A stretch of DNA of 64,000 nucleotides, from the NCBI RefSeq assembly GCF_000382425.1, contig NZ_KB908300.1:62001-126000 (forward strand), in the 5' to 3' direction. Both the position numbers and the translations under genes were made by a program. Position 1 is the stretch's first letter; each line of letters starts with the position of its first letter. The notes under the pieces were generated by a model. That model ran no database searches, was not told the origin of the DNA, and saw nothing but the letters and a program-made list of their open reading frames with translations. Below, piece after piece: positions 9,077 through 18,208 of this stretch. This DNA comes from Empedobacter brevis NBRC 14943 = ATCC 43319. GTDB lineage: Bacteria; Bacteroidota; Bacteroidia; Flavobacteriales; Weeksellaceae.

Positions 9077-9104
9077 AAGGTCAGAAGAGATTTTGACCTT
9101 TTTT
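9077..9104 (+). terminator. Terminator of the polyphosphate operon
   Basis: Stem AAGGTCA / TGACCTT (9077-9083, 9094-9100) followed by a T run. Confidence 0.75.
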
Positions 9105-9256
9105 AATTGAAAAAATATGCTAAGAAAATAGTATATTCATTATTTAAATCCCTCTAAAAATGAAAGATCACTGAATCCTTTTTTATTTTTAATCTCCAAT
9201 TTTTTTCTTCAAAATCTAATCCCTATTTTAGTTAAATAATTAACACAATATTTAAA

Positions 9257-11845
9257 ATGAAGAAAAATTTTACGCTGATATTTTCTGCGTTTATTTTGTC
9301 TATGACTGTTCACGCCCAAACGGCAGAACAAATTGTCGACAATTATGAAACGAAAGCAATCGCAAGCGATGTTGAGTATAAATTTGCTCAAACGATTCAC
9401 GATAATCAAACACAACGAGTTTATACTCAGAGAACCTTTCAGGGAATACCTATTTATAATAGTTATGCTACTTATATCATTAAAGACAACCAAGTTGTTT
9501 CAAAGACCTCTTCTGATAGCTTTTATATTTCTTTAAAAAGAGCAAATATAACTCCATCTCTTAGCTTCAATCAAGCAGTCAATATGATCGCGCAAAGCGA
9601 AGGATTAAATATCATTTCTGACACAAAAATCAATCAGAAAGGAATTTACGTTTCGAATGAAGACACTCAAGAAATTGTATATTATATTAGTGAGAATCAA
9701 GAACCTCTTTTAAGTTATGCGTTTAGTTATCAGCTGGTAAAAGAAAATCAAAATGACATCATACATGTTGTCGTTGATGCCAATACCGGGAAAATATTAG
9801 AAAAACATAACAATACATTAAGTTGTAGTTTTGATCACGGATCATTTTATAACGAAAATTTAGCAACATTTAATCAAGAAGATTGGAGCTGGTTATATAC
9901 AGATATTAGCAATACAGCTTCTCCACAATATAATGTTTATCAATTACCTTTAGAAGCACCCAACCGAGGAGGTAGAACATTTGCAGATCTATCTGTATCC
10001 AACACAACAGCTTCTCCAAATGGCTGGCACAATACTTCTGAAAGTACCATAAAAACAAGAACTGAAGGAAATAATGTAAGAGCTGTACGAGATCACGAAT
10101 CTAAAGGCTATAATTCGTATAACTCTGTGTTGAATACTGTATCGATAGATAACAAGGATTATGTTGATGGAGGAAATTCTTTAGCTTTTGATTTCCCTGT
10201 CGATTTCACAAAACATCCTTTTGAATCATGGCAGGCAGCAACAACAAATCTATTCTATATGAATAACATGATGCATGATATTTTCTATAATTACGGATTT
10301 ACTGAAGCGAACGGAAATTTTCAAAAAATTAACTTTGATAAAGGCGGAACAGGTAATGATGATGTGATAGCCTTAGCTCAAACAAGATTTAATGAAGGAG
10401 TTTTAAACAATGCCACTTTTGCAACTCCTGCCGATGGTCGATCTCCACGTATGTCAATGTTTTTATGGAGTAAAACTCCGGAATCACTTATTGTTAATAG
10501 CCCTTCCAATATAGCCGGAAGCTACCAAGCTTCAATTCCTACTTGGGGAGGAACCTTGACTTCTACTCCATTAACAAAAGATTTCTCTTTAACTTTAAAA
10601 AGTGAAACTACAGGAACACCTTATGATGGATGTGGAACAATTACAAATGCCTCAGAAGTTAACGATAAAATCGCTATCATTTACCGAGGTGATTGTTCTT
10701 TTGCAATAAAAGCTAAAAATGCACAAAATGCAGGTGCAAAAGCTGCCATAATTGTAAATAATGTTGACGGAATGATCAATATGTCTGGAGATGATCCAAC
10801 AATTACCATTCCTGTAATAGCAATTCGTAAAGCTGATGGTGATGCTATTATTAAAGAATTAGAAAACAAAAGAATAGTTAATGGTTCTTTGGTTAAAACT
10901 GAAGATACGTATATTGATGGAAGTTTTGATAATGGTATTATTGCACATGAATACGGACATGGAATTTCTAATCGTTTAACAGGACCAATAACAAATGCAA
11001 ATTGTTTAAATAACCTTGAACAAATGGGAGAAGGCTGGTCAGATTTCTTCGGATTAATGATTACGCAACTTCCAAATGATACAGGTACAACAAAAAGAGG
11101 AATTGGTACATTTGCTGCAAATCAAGCTATTGATGGAGCAGGAATTCGTGCCACTGCCTATTCAACTGATATGAATGTTAATCCGGCAAAATATGGATTC
11201 TTAAAAAATTATGGAAATGCAGATTCGCCACATAATACAGGATACGTATGGGCCTCTATGATTTGGGATTTAAATTGGAAACTGGTTGATAAATATGGTT
11301 TTTCTCCAGATTTATATCATGGGAAAGCGGGTAACAATATGGCTTTACAATTGGTAATGACAGGACTTAAATTACAACCTTGTTCTCCCGGATTTGTGGA
11401 TGGTCGTGATGCGATTCTTAAGGCAGATGAACAACTGAATGAAGGCGCGAACAAATGTGATATTTGGGAAGCTTTTGCCCGCCGAGGATTAGGATATAGT
11501 GCTAAGCAAGGGAGTTCAAATAGCAGAACTGATGGAACTGAAGCTTTTGATATGCCGCCTGCAGATATTTTGGCATGTAAGTTATCAACTTCAGAAATCA
11601 AAGAATCAACTTTCCAAATGTATCCAAACCCTGCGAAAGATATGGTTTATATTGTAGACAAATCAATCAAAAATGATATCAAAGTTGATATTGTTGATAT
11701 GACCGGTAGAAGTGTTTCAACTAAAACTGTAAAATTTGATGGTCAAAAAGGAAGTGTTTCTACAGAAAATTTACCGAAAGGAGTTTACATCTTAAAATTC
11801 GAAACAAATAACGGTATCGTTACAAAAAAATTAATCAAAAACTAA
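9257..11845 (+). CDS. M36 (fungalysin) family metalloprotease with PA domain, type IX secretion cargo
   Basis: An 862-residue secreted zinc protease. Order: signal peptide (1-20, ending MTVHAQ), fungalysin/thermolysin propeptide region (about 30-180), M36 catalytic region with an inserted PA domain (about 460-555, containing CGTITNASEVNDKIAIIYRGDCSF), zinc motif HEYGHG (His564, Glu565, His568) and the third ligand in MGEGWSDFFG (Glu592). The C-terminus has a T9SS type A sorting domain from about residue 785 (FQMYPNPAKDMVYI ... KGVYILKFETNNG ... KKLIKN). Such proteins are exported by Sec, crossed by T9SS and released or cell-surface anchored. It is a single-gene unit with terminators on both sides. 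Confidence 0.95.
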   Translation: MKKNFTLIFSAFILSMTVHAQTAEQIVDNYETKAIASDVEYKFAQTIHDNQTQRVYTQRTFQGIPIYNSYATYIIKDNQVVSKTSSDSFYISLKRANITPSLSFNQAVNMIAQSEGLNIISDTKINQKGIYVSNEDTQEIVYYISENQEPLLSYAFSYQLVKENQNDIIHVVVDANTGKILEKHNNTLSCSFDHGSFYNENLATFNQEDWSWLYTDISNTASPQYNVYQLPLEAPNRGGRTFADLSVSNTTASPNGWHNTSESTIKTRTEGNNVRAVRDHESKGYNSYNSVLNTVSIDNKDYVDGGNSLAFDFPVDFTKHPFESWQAATTNLFYMNNMMHDIFYNYGFTEANGNFQKINFDKGGTGNDDVIALAQTRFNEGVLNNATFATPADGRSPRMSMFLWSKTPESLIVNSPSNIAGSYQASIPTWGGTLTSTPLTKDFSLTLKSETTGTPYDGCGTITNASEVNDKIAIIYRGDCSFAIKAKNAQNAGAKAAIIVNNVDGMINMSGDDPTITIPVIAIRKADGDAIIKELENKRIVNGSLVKTEDTYIDGSFDNGIIAHEYGHGISNRLTGPITNANCLNNLEQMGEGWSDFFGLMITQLPNDTGTTKRGIGTFAANQAIDGAGIRATAYSTDMNVNPAKYGFLKNYGNADSPHNTGYVWASMIWDLNWKLVDKYGFSPDLYHGKAGNNMALQLVMTGLKLQPCSPGFVDGRDAILKADEQLNEGANKCDIWEAFARRGLGYSAKQGSSNSRTDGTEAFDMPPADILACKLSTSEIKESTFQMYPNPAKDMVYIVDKSIKNDIKVDIVDMTGRSVSTKTVKFDGQKGSVSTENLPKGVYILKFETNNGIVTKKLIKN

Positions 11846-11866
11846 ATTAGTTTTTGATTAAAAAAA

Positions 11867-11902
11867 CTAATCCGAGAAGTAAAAACTTCTCGGATTTTTT
11901 AT
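11867..11902 (+). terminator. Terminator of the M36 protease gene
   Basis: Perfect stem AATCCGAGAAGT / ACTTCTCGGATT (11869-11880, 11885-11896), loop AAAA, then T6. Confidence 0.92.
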
Positions 11903-12027
11903 TTCTCAACTCTTCATAGAATACCATCAAATAAATTTAATCGATAGGCATCTTTCGTAAAAAAAGAAAAGTTTAACCATATTCTTCTTCATTCAATTAT
12001 CTTTGCCGCAATTATTCGATAAAACAT

Positions 12028-13659
12028 ATGGTTACAGTTAATGATATTTCCGTTCAATTTGGCTCTACAGCACTATTTAGTGGAGTAAGTTTTGTGATAA
12101 ACGAAAACGATAAAATTGCTTTAATGGGTAAAAATGGGGCAGGAAAATCTACCTTACTCAAAATTGTCGCTGGGATAAATAAACCTTCATCAGGAAATAT
12201 TTCGGCTCCTAAAGAAGCCGTTATTGCTTATTTACCGCAGCATTTATTAACTGAAGATAATTGTTCTGTCCGAGAAGAAACGTCGAAAGCATTCGACGAA
12301 TACCTTTCAATGAAACAAGAGATAGATGATATAAACGAACAATTAACTGTACGAACTGATTATGAAAGCGATGATTATATGAAATTAATCGAACGTGTAT
12401 CAGAGGTCAGTGAAAAGTTTTATTCAATGGAAGAAGTTAACTACGAAGCTGAAGTTGAAAAAGTTTTGAAAGGAATGGGATTCTTGCAGAAAGATTTGGA
12501 CAGACCTACATCTGAATTTTCCGGTGGTTGGCGTATGCGAATCGAATTGGCAAAAATTCTTTTACGCAAGCCTGATTTAATTTTGTTAGACGAGCCAACC
12601 AATCACTTGGATATTGAATCGATTCAATGGTTAGAGGATTTCCTGAAAAACCAAGCCAAAGCCGTAATGGTTATCTCACACGATCGTACCTTTGTCGATA
12701 ATATTACCAATCGTACAATTGAAGTAACGATGGGACGTATTTATGATTACAAAGCAAAATATTCCGATTATTTAGTTTTGCGTCAAGACAGAAGAATTCA
12801 TCAACAAAAGGCATATGATGAACAACAAAAATTTATTGCCGAAAATAAATTATTTATCGAACGTTTTCGCGGAACATTTTCTAAAACAGAACAAGTACAA
12901 TCGCGTGTTCGAATGTTAGAGAAATTAGAAATTATTGAAGTAGATGAAGTAGACACTTCTGCGCTTAAACTAAAATTTCCGCCTGCAGCTCGTTCAGGGC
13001 AATATCCGGTCGTAGTGGAAAATTTATCAAAATCTTATGGTGAACATATTGTTTTTAATGAGGCTAATATGGTTATTGAACGTGGACAGAAAGTTGCGTT
13101 AATCGGGAAAAATGGTGAAGGAAAGTCGACAATGATTAAAGCCATTATGAATGAAATTGATTTCAATGGTAAATTAGAAATCGGTCATAATGTTCAAATC
13201 GGGTATTTTGCACAAAATCAAGCTTCATTATTAGAAGAAGATTTGACAATTTTCGAAACTGTAGACCGTATTGCAGAAGGAGACATCAGAACACAAATCA
13301 AAAGTATTCTGGGAGCTTTTATGTTTAAAGGTGATGATATCGACAAAAAAGTAAAAGTGCTTTCGGGGGGAGAAAAAACACGTCTGGCGATGGTAAAATT
13401 GTTATTAGAACCCTATAATGTATTGATTTTAGATGAGCCAACGAATCATTTAGATATGAAAACAAAAGATATCATCAAAGATGCGTTAAAAGAATTTGAA
13501 GGAACGGTTATTTTGGTTTCGCACGACCGTGATTTCTTAGATGGTTTAGCGGAAAAAGTTTTTGAATTTGGAAACAAACGTGTGAAAGAACATTTTGAAG
13601 ATATCAAAGGCTTCCTGGCCACAAAAAAAATGGAGAGTTTAAAAGAAATAGAAAAATAA
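12028..13659 (+). CDS. ABC-F family ATPase (Uup/EttA/YdiF-like)
   Basis: A 543-residue soluble protein with two ATP-binding cassettes and no membrane segments. The first has Walker A GKNGAGKST (about 35-43) and signature FSGGWRMR, with LLDEPTNHLD. The second has GKNGEGKST (about 366-374), signature LSGGEKTR, and LILDEPTNHLD. The linker between them is charged and helical, as in ABC-F factors that bind the ribosomal E site. Housekeeping translation factor or antibiotic-protection role cannot be separated here; the absence of a long interdomain extension or C-terminal tail favours housekeeping. A TATCTTTG box at 11998-12005 may be its -7 element. The next gene begins 12 bp downstream. Confidence 0.93.
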   Translation: MVTVNDISVQFGSTALFSGVSFVINENDKIALMGKNGAGKSTLLKIVAGINKPSSGNISAPKEAVIAYLPQHLLTEDNCSVREETSKAFDEYLSMKQEIDDINEQLTVRTDYESDDYMKLIERVSEVSEKFYSMEEVNYEAEVEKVLKGMGFLQKDLDRPTSEFSGGWRMRIELAKILLRKPDLILLDEPTNHLDIESIQWLEDFLKNQAKAVMVISHDRTFVDNITNRTIEVTMGRIYDYKAKYSDYLVLRQDRRIHQQKAYDEQQKFIAENKLFIERFRGTFSKTEQVQSRVRMLEKLEIIEVDEVDTSALKLKFPPAARSGQYPVVVENLSKSYGEHIVFNEANMVIERGQKVALIGKNGEGKSTMIKAIMNEIDFNGKLEIGHNVQIGYFAQNQASLLEEDLTIFETVDRIAEGDIRTQIKSILGAFMFKGDDIDKKVKVLSGGEKTRLAMVKLLLEPYNVLILDEPTNHLDMKTKDIIKDALKEFEGTVILVSHDRDFLDGLAEKVFEFGNKRVKEHFEDIKGFLATKKMESLKEIEK

Positions 13660-13671
13660 ACACGAAAAAAT

Positions 13672-14238
13672 ATGAATAAACACAAATTATTTGCATTAGT
13701 TTTTTTGATTATTTCAAGTTTTACCTTTGCTCAAAAAAGGTATGTAGATGTAGAATTAATCAAAAATAATAACGACACAATTCATTCTACAATGATGGTA
13801 ATTGTTAATCTTTTTAATAAAAAATTAATTAATGATGCTAGTTTTTACAAAAAAGCCATTTTAGTTGATACCAACAAGAAAAAAACAGCAAAAATTAAAG
13901 CAAGAGAGATTAAATCCTTATCTTTTACCAATCTATATGATCGTAAAGTGACTTATGTAAACGATGGAAGTCAATTAAAAGTTTTAGTTTTTGATGGAAA
14001 AATAAAATGGTACCAAAGAATCTCTCAACATTTAATGGATGGTTCGATAAGTTATCATGATTATTTAGTAAATGAAAAAGGAGAAGTTTTTCAATTAGGT
14101 TTATTTAATCATAGAAAAAATCAGCTAAGTAAAGCAATTGCTGATAATCCTGAATTATTGAAAGAAATTGAAGACCAACGTATGGATAATATCGATTTAG
14201 TAGATATTCTGACAAGATATAATGATTCAAAGAATTAA
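13672..14238 (+). CDS. Hypothetical exported protein
   Basis: A 188-residue product with a signal peptide (about 1-20, ending SSFTFAQ). The mature part is basic and beta-rich at first (KRYVDVELIKNNNDTI) with a C-terminal acidic helix (ELLKEIEDQRMDNIDLVDIL). The pattern of an exported protein that senses or binds something is common in Flavobacteriia, but I do not recognise the family. It starts 12 bp after the ABC-F gene and ends before a hairpin terminator, so the two probably share a transcript. Confidence 0.7.
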   Translation: MNKHKLFALVFLIISSFTFAQKRYVDVELIKNNNDTIHSTMMVIVNLFNKKLINDASFYKKAILVDTNKKKTAKIKAREIKSLSFTNLYDRKVTYVNDGSQLKVLVFDGKIKWYQRISQHLMDGSISYHDYLVNEKGEVFQLGLFNHRKNQLSKAIADNPELLKEIEDQRMDNIDLVDILTRYNDSKN

Positions 14239-14243
14239 ATAAT

Positions 14244-14274
14244 AAAAAAGCTACTCAATTGAGTGGTTTTTTTA
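14244..14274 (+). terminator. Terminator after the exported hypothetical gene
   Basis: Stem AAAGCTACTCA / TGAGTGGTTT with two G-U pairs and a minimal AT-rich loop, followed by T7. Confidence 0.7.
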
Positions 14275-14321
14275 TTGTTTCAAATTAACTTTAAATTCAA
14301 TAAAATTACAGACTTTAATCA

Positions 14322-15125
14322 ATGAATATTGAATACTACAAGCCTAAAAATGATATTTTAAAAAAATATGTAGACGGCTATTATTTTATACAAAAAGATA
14401 AACTATCTGGAAGTGTAGAATATGAAACATTTCCGAATAACAATATCTTTTATACAATCAATAAAAACACAATTGTCAAGGAAGAAAAAGAGAATATTTT
14501 TCTTAGTTCTTCTGAAAATAATATGATTATTTGTTCTTTGGTTTTGAGTTATTCTAAACCAATGAGAATTTTCTATACACATTTAATAGACGAAATAACA
14601 ATTTGTTTTAAACCATTAGGAATATTTCATTTTGATATAACTGATTTTAGTTCAAAAAACAAAAAGACGTTAATTGATTTTAATTTGTTTAAAGATATAA
14701 CCGATTTTTCTGCTAAATTATTTGATTTAACTATTAATGAAAAGACTGTTGCATTGGAACAATATTTAATTTCAAAGTTGATCGAAGTTGATTTATCTTT
14801 TCTGGAGAATATAAGTAGAGATGTTGAAAAAGAAATTAAAATTGAAGATATTTCAAAAAAATATTCTGTTTCAAGACAATATTTGAACCGAATTTTCAAA
14901 AAACATTTAGGAAAATCTCCTTCTGAATATAGAAAAATCTTCCGATTCAGAAATTCTTTACTTAATAAAAAAGAAAGTAAAAATTTAACTGAATTATCAT
15001 CGAAAGATTATTATGATCAATCACACTTTATCAAAGATTTCAAATCAATTACAAAACGAAACCCAAATCAATTTTTTAAAGAAGTTGATTTACAAAACGA
15101 AACAGCTTTGAAATTTTTTGATTAG
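14322..15125 (+). CDS. AraC family transcriptional regulator
   Basis: A 267-residue protein. The N-terminal part (about 1-150) resembles the sensing half of AraC/DUF6597-type regulators (starts with YYKPKNDILKKYVDGYYFIQ). The C-terminal part (about 165-255) carries two helix-turn-helix motifs, the first with DISKKYSVSRQYLNRIFKKHLGKSPSEYRK and the second with SSKDYYDQSHFIKDFKSITKRNPNQF, the standard AraC arrangement. The effector is unknown. The gene is unusually AT-rich. It lies 62 bp upstream of a membrane protein gene on the same strand, a likely target or partner. Confidence 0.88.
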   Translation: MNIEYYKPKNDILKKYVDGYYFIQKDKLSGSVEYETFPNNNIFYTINKNTIVKEEKENIFLSSSENNMIICSLVLSYSKPMRIFYTHLIDEITICFKPLGIFHFDITDFSSKNKKTLIDFNLFKDITDFSAKLFDLTINEKTVALEQYLISKLIEVDLSFLENISRDVEKEIKIEDISKKYSVSRQYLNRIFKKHLGKSPSEYRKIFRFRNSLLNKKESKNLTELSSKDYYDQSHFIKDFKSITKRNPNQFFKEVDLQNETALKFFD

Positions 15126-15187
15126 TTTACATTCTTACAATTTTGAATCTATTTATTAAAATATTTTAGCCAATAAATTATTGTTAC

Positions 15188-16015
15188 ATGATCAATTGGA
15201 AAAAGATTCATTATTTTACTTATACATTTTGTCGCTACTTTTTAGCAACCATGATTATTTCTTACGCTTTTGCAAAAATTTTTGAAACTCAATTTATATC
15301 GCAACCAAGTGTTTATGACAAGCCAATTGGAAATCTTTCTGGATTTGAACTTACGTGGTTTTATTATGGTTATTCATATTGGTATGGTTTAATCATTGCT
15401 TCAACGCAAATTATCAGTTCTTTGCTTCTATTTTTTAGACAAACAACAAGAATTGGCATCATCATTTTCTTAACGTTTATGATTAATATTTTACTGATGG
15501 ATTTTGCTTATGATATTGATGGAGCAAAAGGAATGGCTGTAGTTTTAACCATAATGGCATTATTCGTTTTTTTCTCTGATTATAACGAATTAATTAAATA
15601 TTTTATAAAAACGCCTCCACTATTTGAGAAAGAAAGAACTATAAAAATCAATAAAATAAGTAAACTGAAATTTATCTATATCCCTCTTGTTTTCATCGGG
15701 TTATTTGTTTTGATTACGACACTAAAAGATAAATTTTTAAGTCAAAATCAATTTTTTGGAGCTTGGGAAAATGTAGAAAATAATGAAAGAATTTATTTTG
15801 AATCTGCTAATACATTTCAAAAAGTGAATAATTCTACATTTAAACCTATTAATTCAGGAACATATACTTTTGAAAAAGATTCAATTTATTTAAAAGGAAC
15901 GCAAGAAGAAAATCGAACTCCCGAAATTATTCTTAAAGGAAAGTTTAATATCAATAATAATGAGTTGAAAATAGAAACAACGAAAGGAGTCAAATTCTAT
16001 AAAAGAATTAGATAA
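15188..16015 (+). CDS. Membrane protein, DoxX-like N-terminal half with a lipocalin-like C-terminal extension
   Basis: A 275-residue protein with four N-terminal hydrophobic segments (about 12-30, 60-82, 88-106, 112-130) arranged like the DoxX family, and a fifth at about 163-182. After it comes a soluble C-terminal part of about 90 residues (FFGAWENVENNERIYFE ... SGTYTFEKDSIYLKG) that reads like a small beta-sheet domain of the lipocalin-like type. Family assignment is tentative. It sits downstream of the AraC regulator and ends in a strong bidirectional terminator. Role unknown. Confidence 0.7.
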   Translation: MINWKKIHYFTYTFCRYFLATMIISYAFAKIFETQFISQPSVYDKPIGNLSGFELTWFYYGYSYWYGLIIASTQIISSLLLFFRQTTRIGIIIFLTFMINILLMDFAYDIDGAKGMAVVLTIMALFVFFSDYNELIKYFIKTPPLFEKERTIKINKISKLKFIYIPLVFIGLFVLITTLKDKFLSQNQFFGAWENVENNERIYFESANTFQKVNNSTFKPINSGTYTFEKDSIYLKGTQEENRTPEIILKGKFNINNNELKIETTKGVKFYKRIR

Positions 16016-16020
16016 AACGA

Positions 16021-16048
16021 AAAATCCACTCAGTTGAGTGGATTTTAT
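16021..16048. terminator. Bidirectional terminator between convergent genes
   Basis: Stem AAAATCCACTCA / TGAGTGGATTTT (16021-16032, 16035-16046) between the rightward membrane protein gene and the leftward phnA-like gene. The same ATCCACTCA stem recurs at 56093. Confidence 0.85.
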
Positions 16049-16627
16049 TTATTTCTTTACAAACTTCGTTAAAATAACGATTAATTGTCCGTCAACTTTT
16101 CCTTCAATCTGTTCTGTATTATCATGTACCAAACGAATATTTCTTACAGCAGTTCCTATTTTAGCGTTAATAGAAGATCCTTTTACATCCAAATCTTTGA
16201 TTAAGGTTACGGTATCCCCATTCACCAAAATATTTCCATTACTGTCTTTGTGCAATTCAACACTTCCATCACCTTCGTGATCTCCCGAAGCTTTTGCCCA
16301 TTCCATATTCTCGTCATCCAAGTACATCATGTCCAAAGCATCAGCAGCCCAAGATTCATTTCTAAAACGATTTAACATTCGCCAAGAAAGCACCTGAACC
16401 GCAGGAACTTCACTCCACATTGACGAAAGTAAAAATGATTCCCAAAAAGTAGCATCTAATTCCTCTTTCTTCTCAATCTGATTGATACATTTTTGAGTGA
16501 TGTAAACATTACGATCAGGATTACTACTCGCTTCAGGATTTACTTCGTAAATCGATAAATTTTCTGTAACTCCTGTCAATTCACATTGGTTACCGCTTCT
16601 TTCTTGTAAAAATGCTTCTAATTTCAT
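16049..16627 (-). CDS. PhnA-like (YjdM family) protein
   Basis: A 192-residue protein whose C-terminal 70 residues match the PhnA/YjdM family (DSNGNILVNGDTVTLIKDL, then VKGSSINAKIGTAVRNIRLV). These are small, SH3-like cytoplasmic proteins first linked to phosphonate use, though most are not in phosphonate operons and their function is unproven. The N-terminal part keeps only two candidate metal cysteines (in NQCELTG and TQKCINQ), not a full zinc ribbon. No phosphonate genes are nearby, so a phosphonate role is not supported. Single-gene unit, divergent from the ATP-cone nuclease gene. Confidence 0.85.
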   Translation of the reverse strand: MKLEAFLQERSGNQCELTGVTENLSIYEVNPEASSNPDRNVYITQKCINQIEKKEELDATFWESFLLSSMWSEVPAVQVLSWRMLNRFRNESWAADALDMMYLDDENMEWAKASGDHEGDGSVELHKDSNGNILVNGDTVTLIKDLDVKGSSINAKIGTAVRNIRLVHDNTEQIEGKVDGQLIVILTKFVKK

Positions 16628-16737
16628 GTATTGATTTTAAAACTTTTGCAAAGATAACTTTTATTTAGAATTTAAACTTTTATCGTATTTGAATAAACTT
16701 TTATTTAAATTCGTTTAGAATAAAAATCAATCTAAAT

Positions 16738-17589
16738 ATGTTAGTAAAAAAGAATTCAGGTGAATTAATCCCATATAATCCCAAAGCTTTAAAGCGTTCA
16801 TTAACAAAGTCAGGAGCAAAAAAAGAAGAAGTTGAAGAAGTTTTTGAGTTGGTTTCAAAGGATATTTACAATGGGATTCCAACCAAAGAGTTGTATCGTA
16901 TCGCCTTTTCACACCTCAAACACTACAGAAGTTCTTATGCGGCACGTTACAGCCTAAAAAGAGCATTGAGAGATTTAGGTCCGGAAGGCTATTATTTCGA
17001 AAAGTGGATTGGAAAAGTTTTACAAGCTGCGGGGTATCAATCTTTACATTCGGAAATTGTACAAGGAAATGCCGTAACACATGAAATAGATGTTGTCGCA
17101 TCTAAAGGAAATCAATTGATTTTCTGTGAATGTAAATTCAGAAATGATGAAGATGCTAAAATTAGTGTAACAACACCGATGTATTTTTTATCCCGAATGA
17201 AAGATGTAGAAGATCACACCTACCATTTTTTCGGAAGAGAGCTGAAACCGACCAAAGGCTTTCTCGTGACCAATGCATACCTGACAACAGATAGTATAGA
17301 TTTTGCAAATTATTATGGTATTGGCTTAATTTCATGGGATTATCCGGAAAAAAACAGCATCAAATATTTGGTTGATAATGCCGCTTTATATCCTGTTACT
17401 TGTTTAACGACTTTAACGCCTGAACAAGAAAAAGTTTTGTTATCAAAAGAATGTATTTTAGTGAAAGACTTGCAAAATAATATCAAAATATTAGACTCAT
17501 TAAATTTACCTCAAGATCAATTGAAAGAAGTTTTAGAAGAAACAAATGAATTGCTGGAAATAGAAAATTTCACTTGTGTAATAGAATAA
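16738..17589 (+). CDS. ATP-cone domain fused to a PD-(D/E)XK (Mrr-like) nuclease
   Basis: A 283-residue protein. Residues 1-80 form an ATP-cone (LVKKNSGELIPYNPKALKRSL ... YSLKRALRDLGPEGYYFEKW), the nucleotide-binding regulatory domain of ribonucleotide reductases and NrdR. Residues about 88-200 form a restriction-endonuclease-like domain with Glu88, Asp118 in VTHEIDVVASKG and Glu131/Lys133 in FCECKF, which is the D...ExK catalytic set. The last 80 residues hold a helical domain ending in LEETNELLEIE. The inferred activity is a DNA endonuclease gated by ATP or dATP; substrate and biological role are unknown. Related proteins are found across Bacteroidota. Single gene, no methyltransferase or other defence gene beside it. 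Confidence 0.88.
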   Translation: MLVKKNSGELIPYNPKALKRSLTKSGAKKEEVEEVFELVSKDIYNGIPTKELYRIAFSHLKHYRSSYAARYSLKRALRDLGPEGYYFEKWIGKVLQAAGYQSLHSEIVQGNAVTHEIDVVASKGNQLIFCECKFRNDEDAKISVTTPMYFLSRMKDVEDHTYHFFGRELKPTKGFLVTNAYLTTDSIDFANYYGIGLISWDYPEKNSIKYLVDNAALYPVTCLTTLTPEQEKVLLSKECILVKDLQNNIKILDSLNLPQDQLKEVLEETNELLEIENFTCVIE

Positions 17590-17591
17590 AT

Positions 17592-17624
17592 AAAAAAGAA
17601 GCTTAATTAAAGCTTCTTTTTTAT
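17592..17624. terminator. Bidirectional terminator between convergent genes
   Basis: Stem AAAAAAGAAGCTT / AAGCTTCTTTTTT (17592-17604, 17610-17622), loop AATTA. Serves the nuclease gene and the leftward DUF4268 gene. Confidence 0.9.
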
Positions 17625-18092
17625 TTATAATTCTTTAAAGATCTCAAAACTATCTTTATGATCACACCAAAATTCATCCAGGTTAATCATTCGGTCTTTT
17701 AGGAACGAAATAATTTGAGGCCAATCTGTTTCTCTAAAAATACTGATATTATCTAACCGGATTTTGATTGTCGAAATCATTTTTCCATCATCATCATAAT
17801 CTTCTTTTGTCCAAATCCATTTCTCGTTAAGATAACTCTCCAAAAGATTTTCATATTCTTCAAACTGTTCATACATCATCCATTGAACTGAAGCATCAGG
17901 ATGCGAAATTTCTATCGACACTTCTGCATACTTCCTTTCAACATCAGTTCTAAAACTAATTCCTTTAATTGTTGTTTTATAATTAACCCAATTTATCGGT
18001 AGTCCCTCAGCATTCATCTGCAATTTCATGTACGATCCGTACGAAATCCAAAAATCTTTTTTTATACGATAAGCTTCTTCTTTTGAAAACAA
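17625..18092 (-). CDS. DUF4268 domain-containing protein
   Basis: A 155-residue cytoplasmic protein that matches the Bacteroidota DUF4268 type: opening FSKEEAYRIKKDFWISYGSYM, middle WVNYKTTIKGISFR, then VSIEISHPDA and a C-terminal DEFWCDHKDSFEIF. The function of this family is unknown; in other proteins the domain sits near restriction or nuclease modules, which is weak. Here it is convergent with the ATP-cone nuclease gene and shares its terminator. Start at 18092 gives the family's usual N-terminus. Confidence 0.85.
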   Translation of the reverse strand: MFSKEEAYRIKKDFWISYGSYMKLQMNAEGLPINWVNYKTTIKGISFRTDVERKYAEVSIEISHPDASVQWMMYEQFEEYENLLESYLNEKWIWTKEDYDDDGKMISTIKIRLDNISIFRETDWPQIISFLKDRMINLDEFWCDHKDSFEIFKEL

Positions 18093-18208
18093 AGTGAATA
18101 ATTTTCTACAAAAATCGGTTTAATATTCTATTCGGCAAAATTTCATAAAAAATACCTTGGATTGATTCTTGTTCTATTAAATTTGAAAAAATATTTAAAA
18201 AAGTAAAT

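Noticed and set aside
16049-16627. Phosphonate-use role for the PhnA-like protein
   Set aside because: No phn transporter or lyase gene occurs nearby, and the family name does not by itself support the function.
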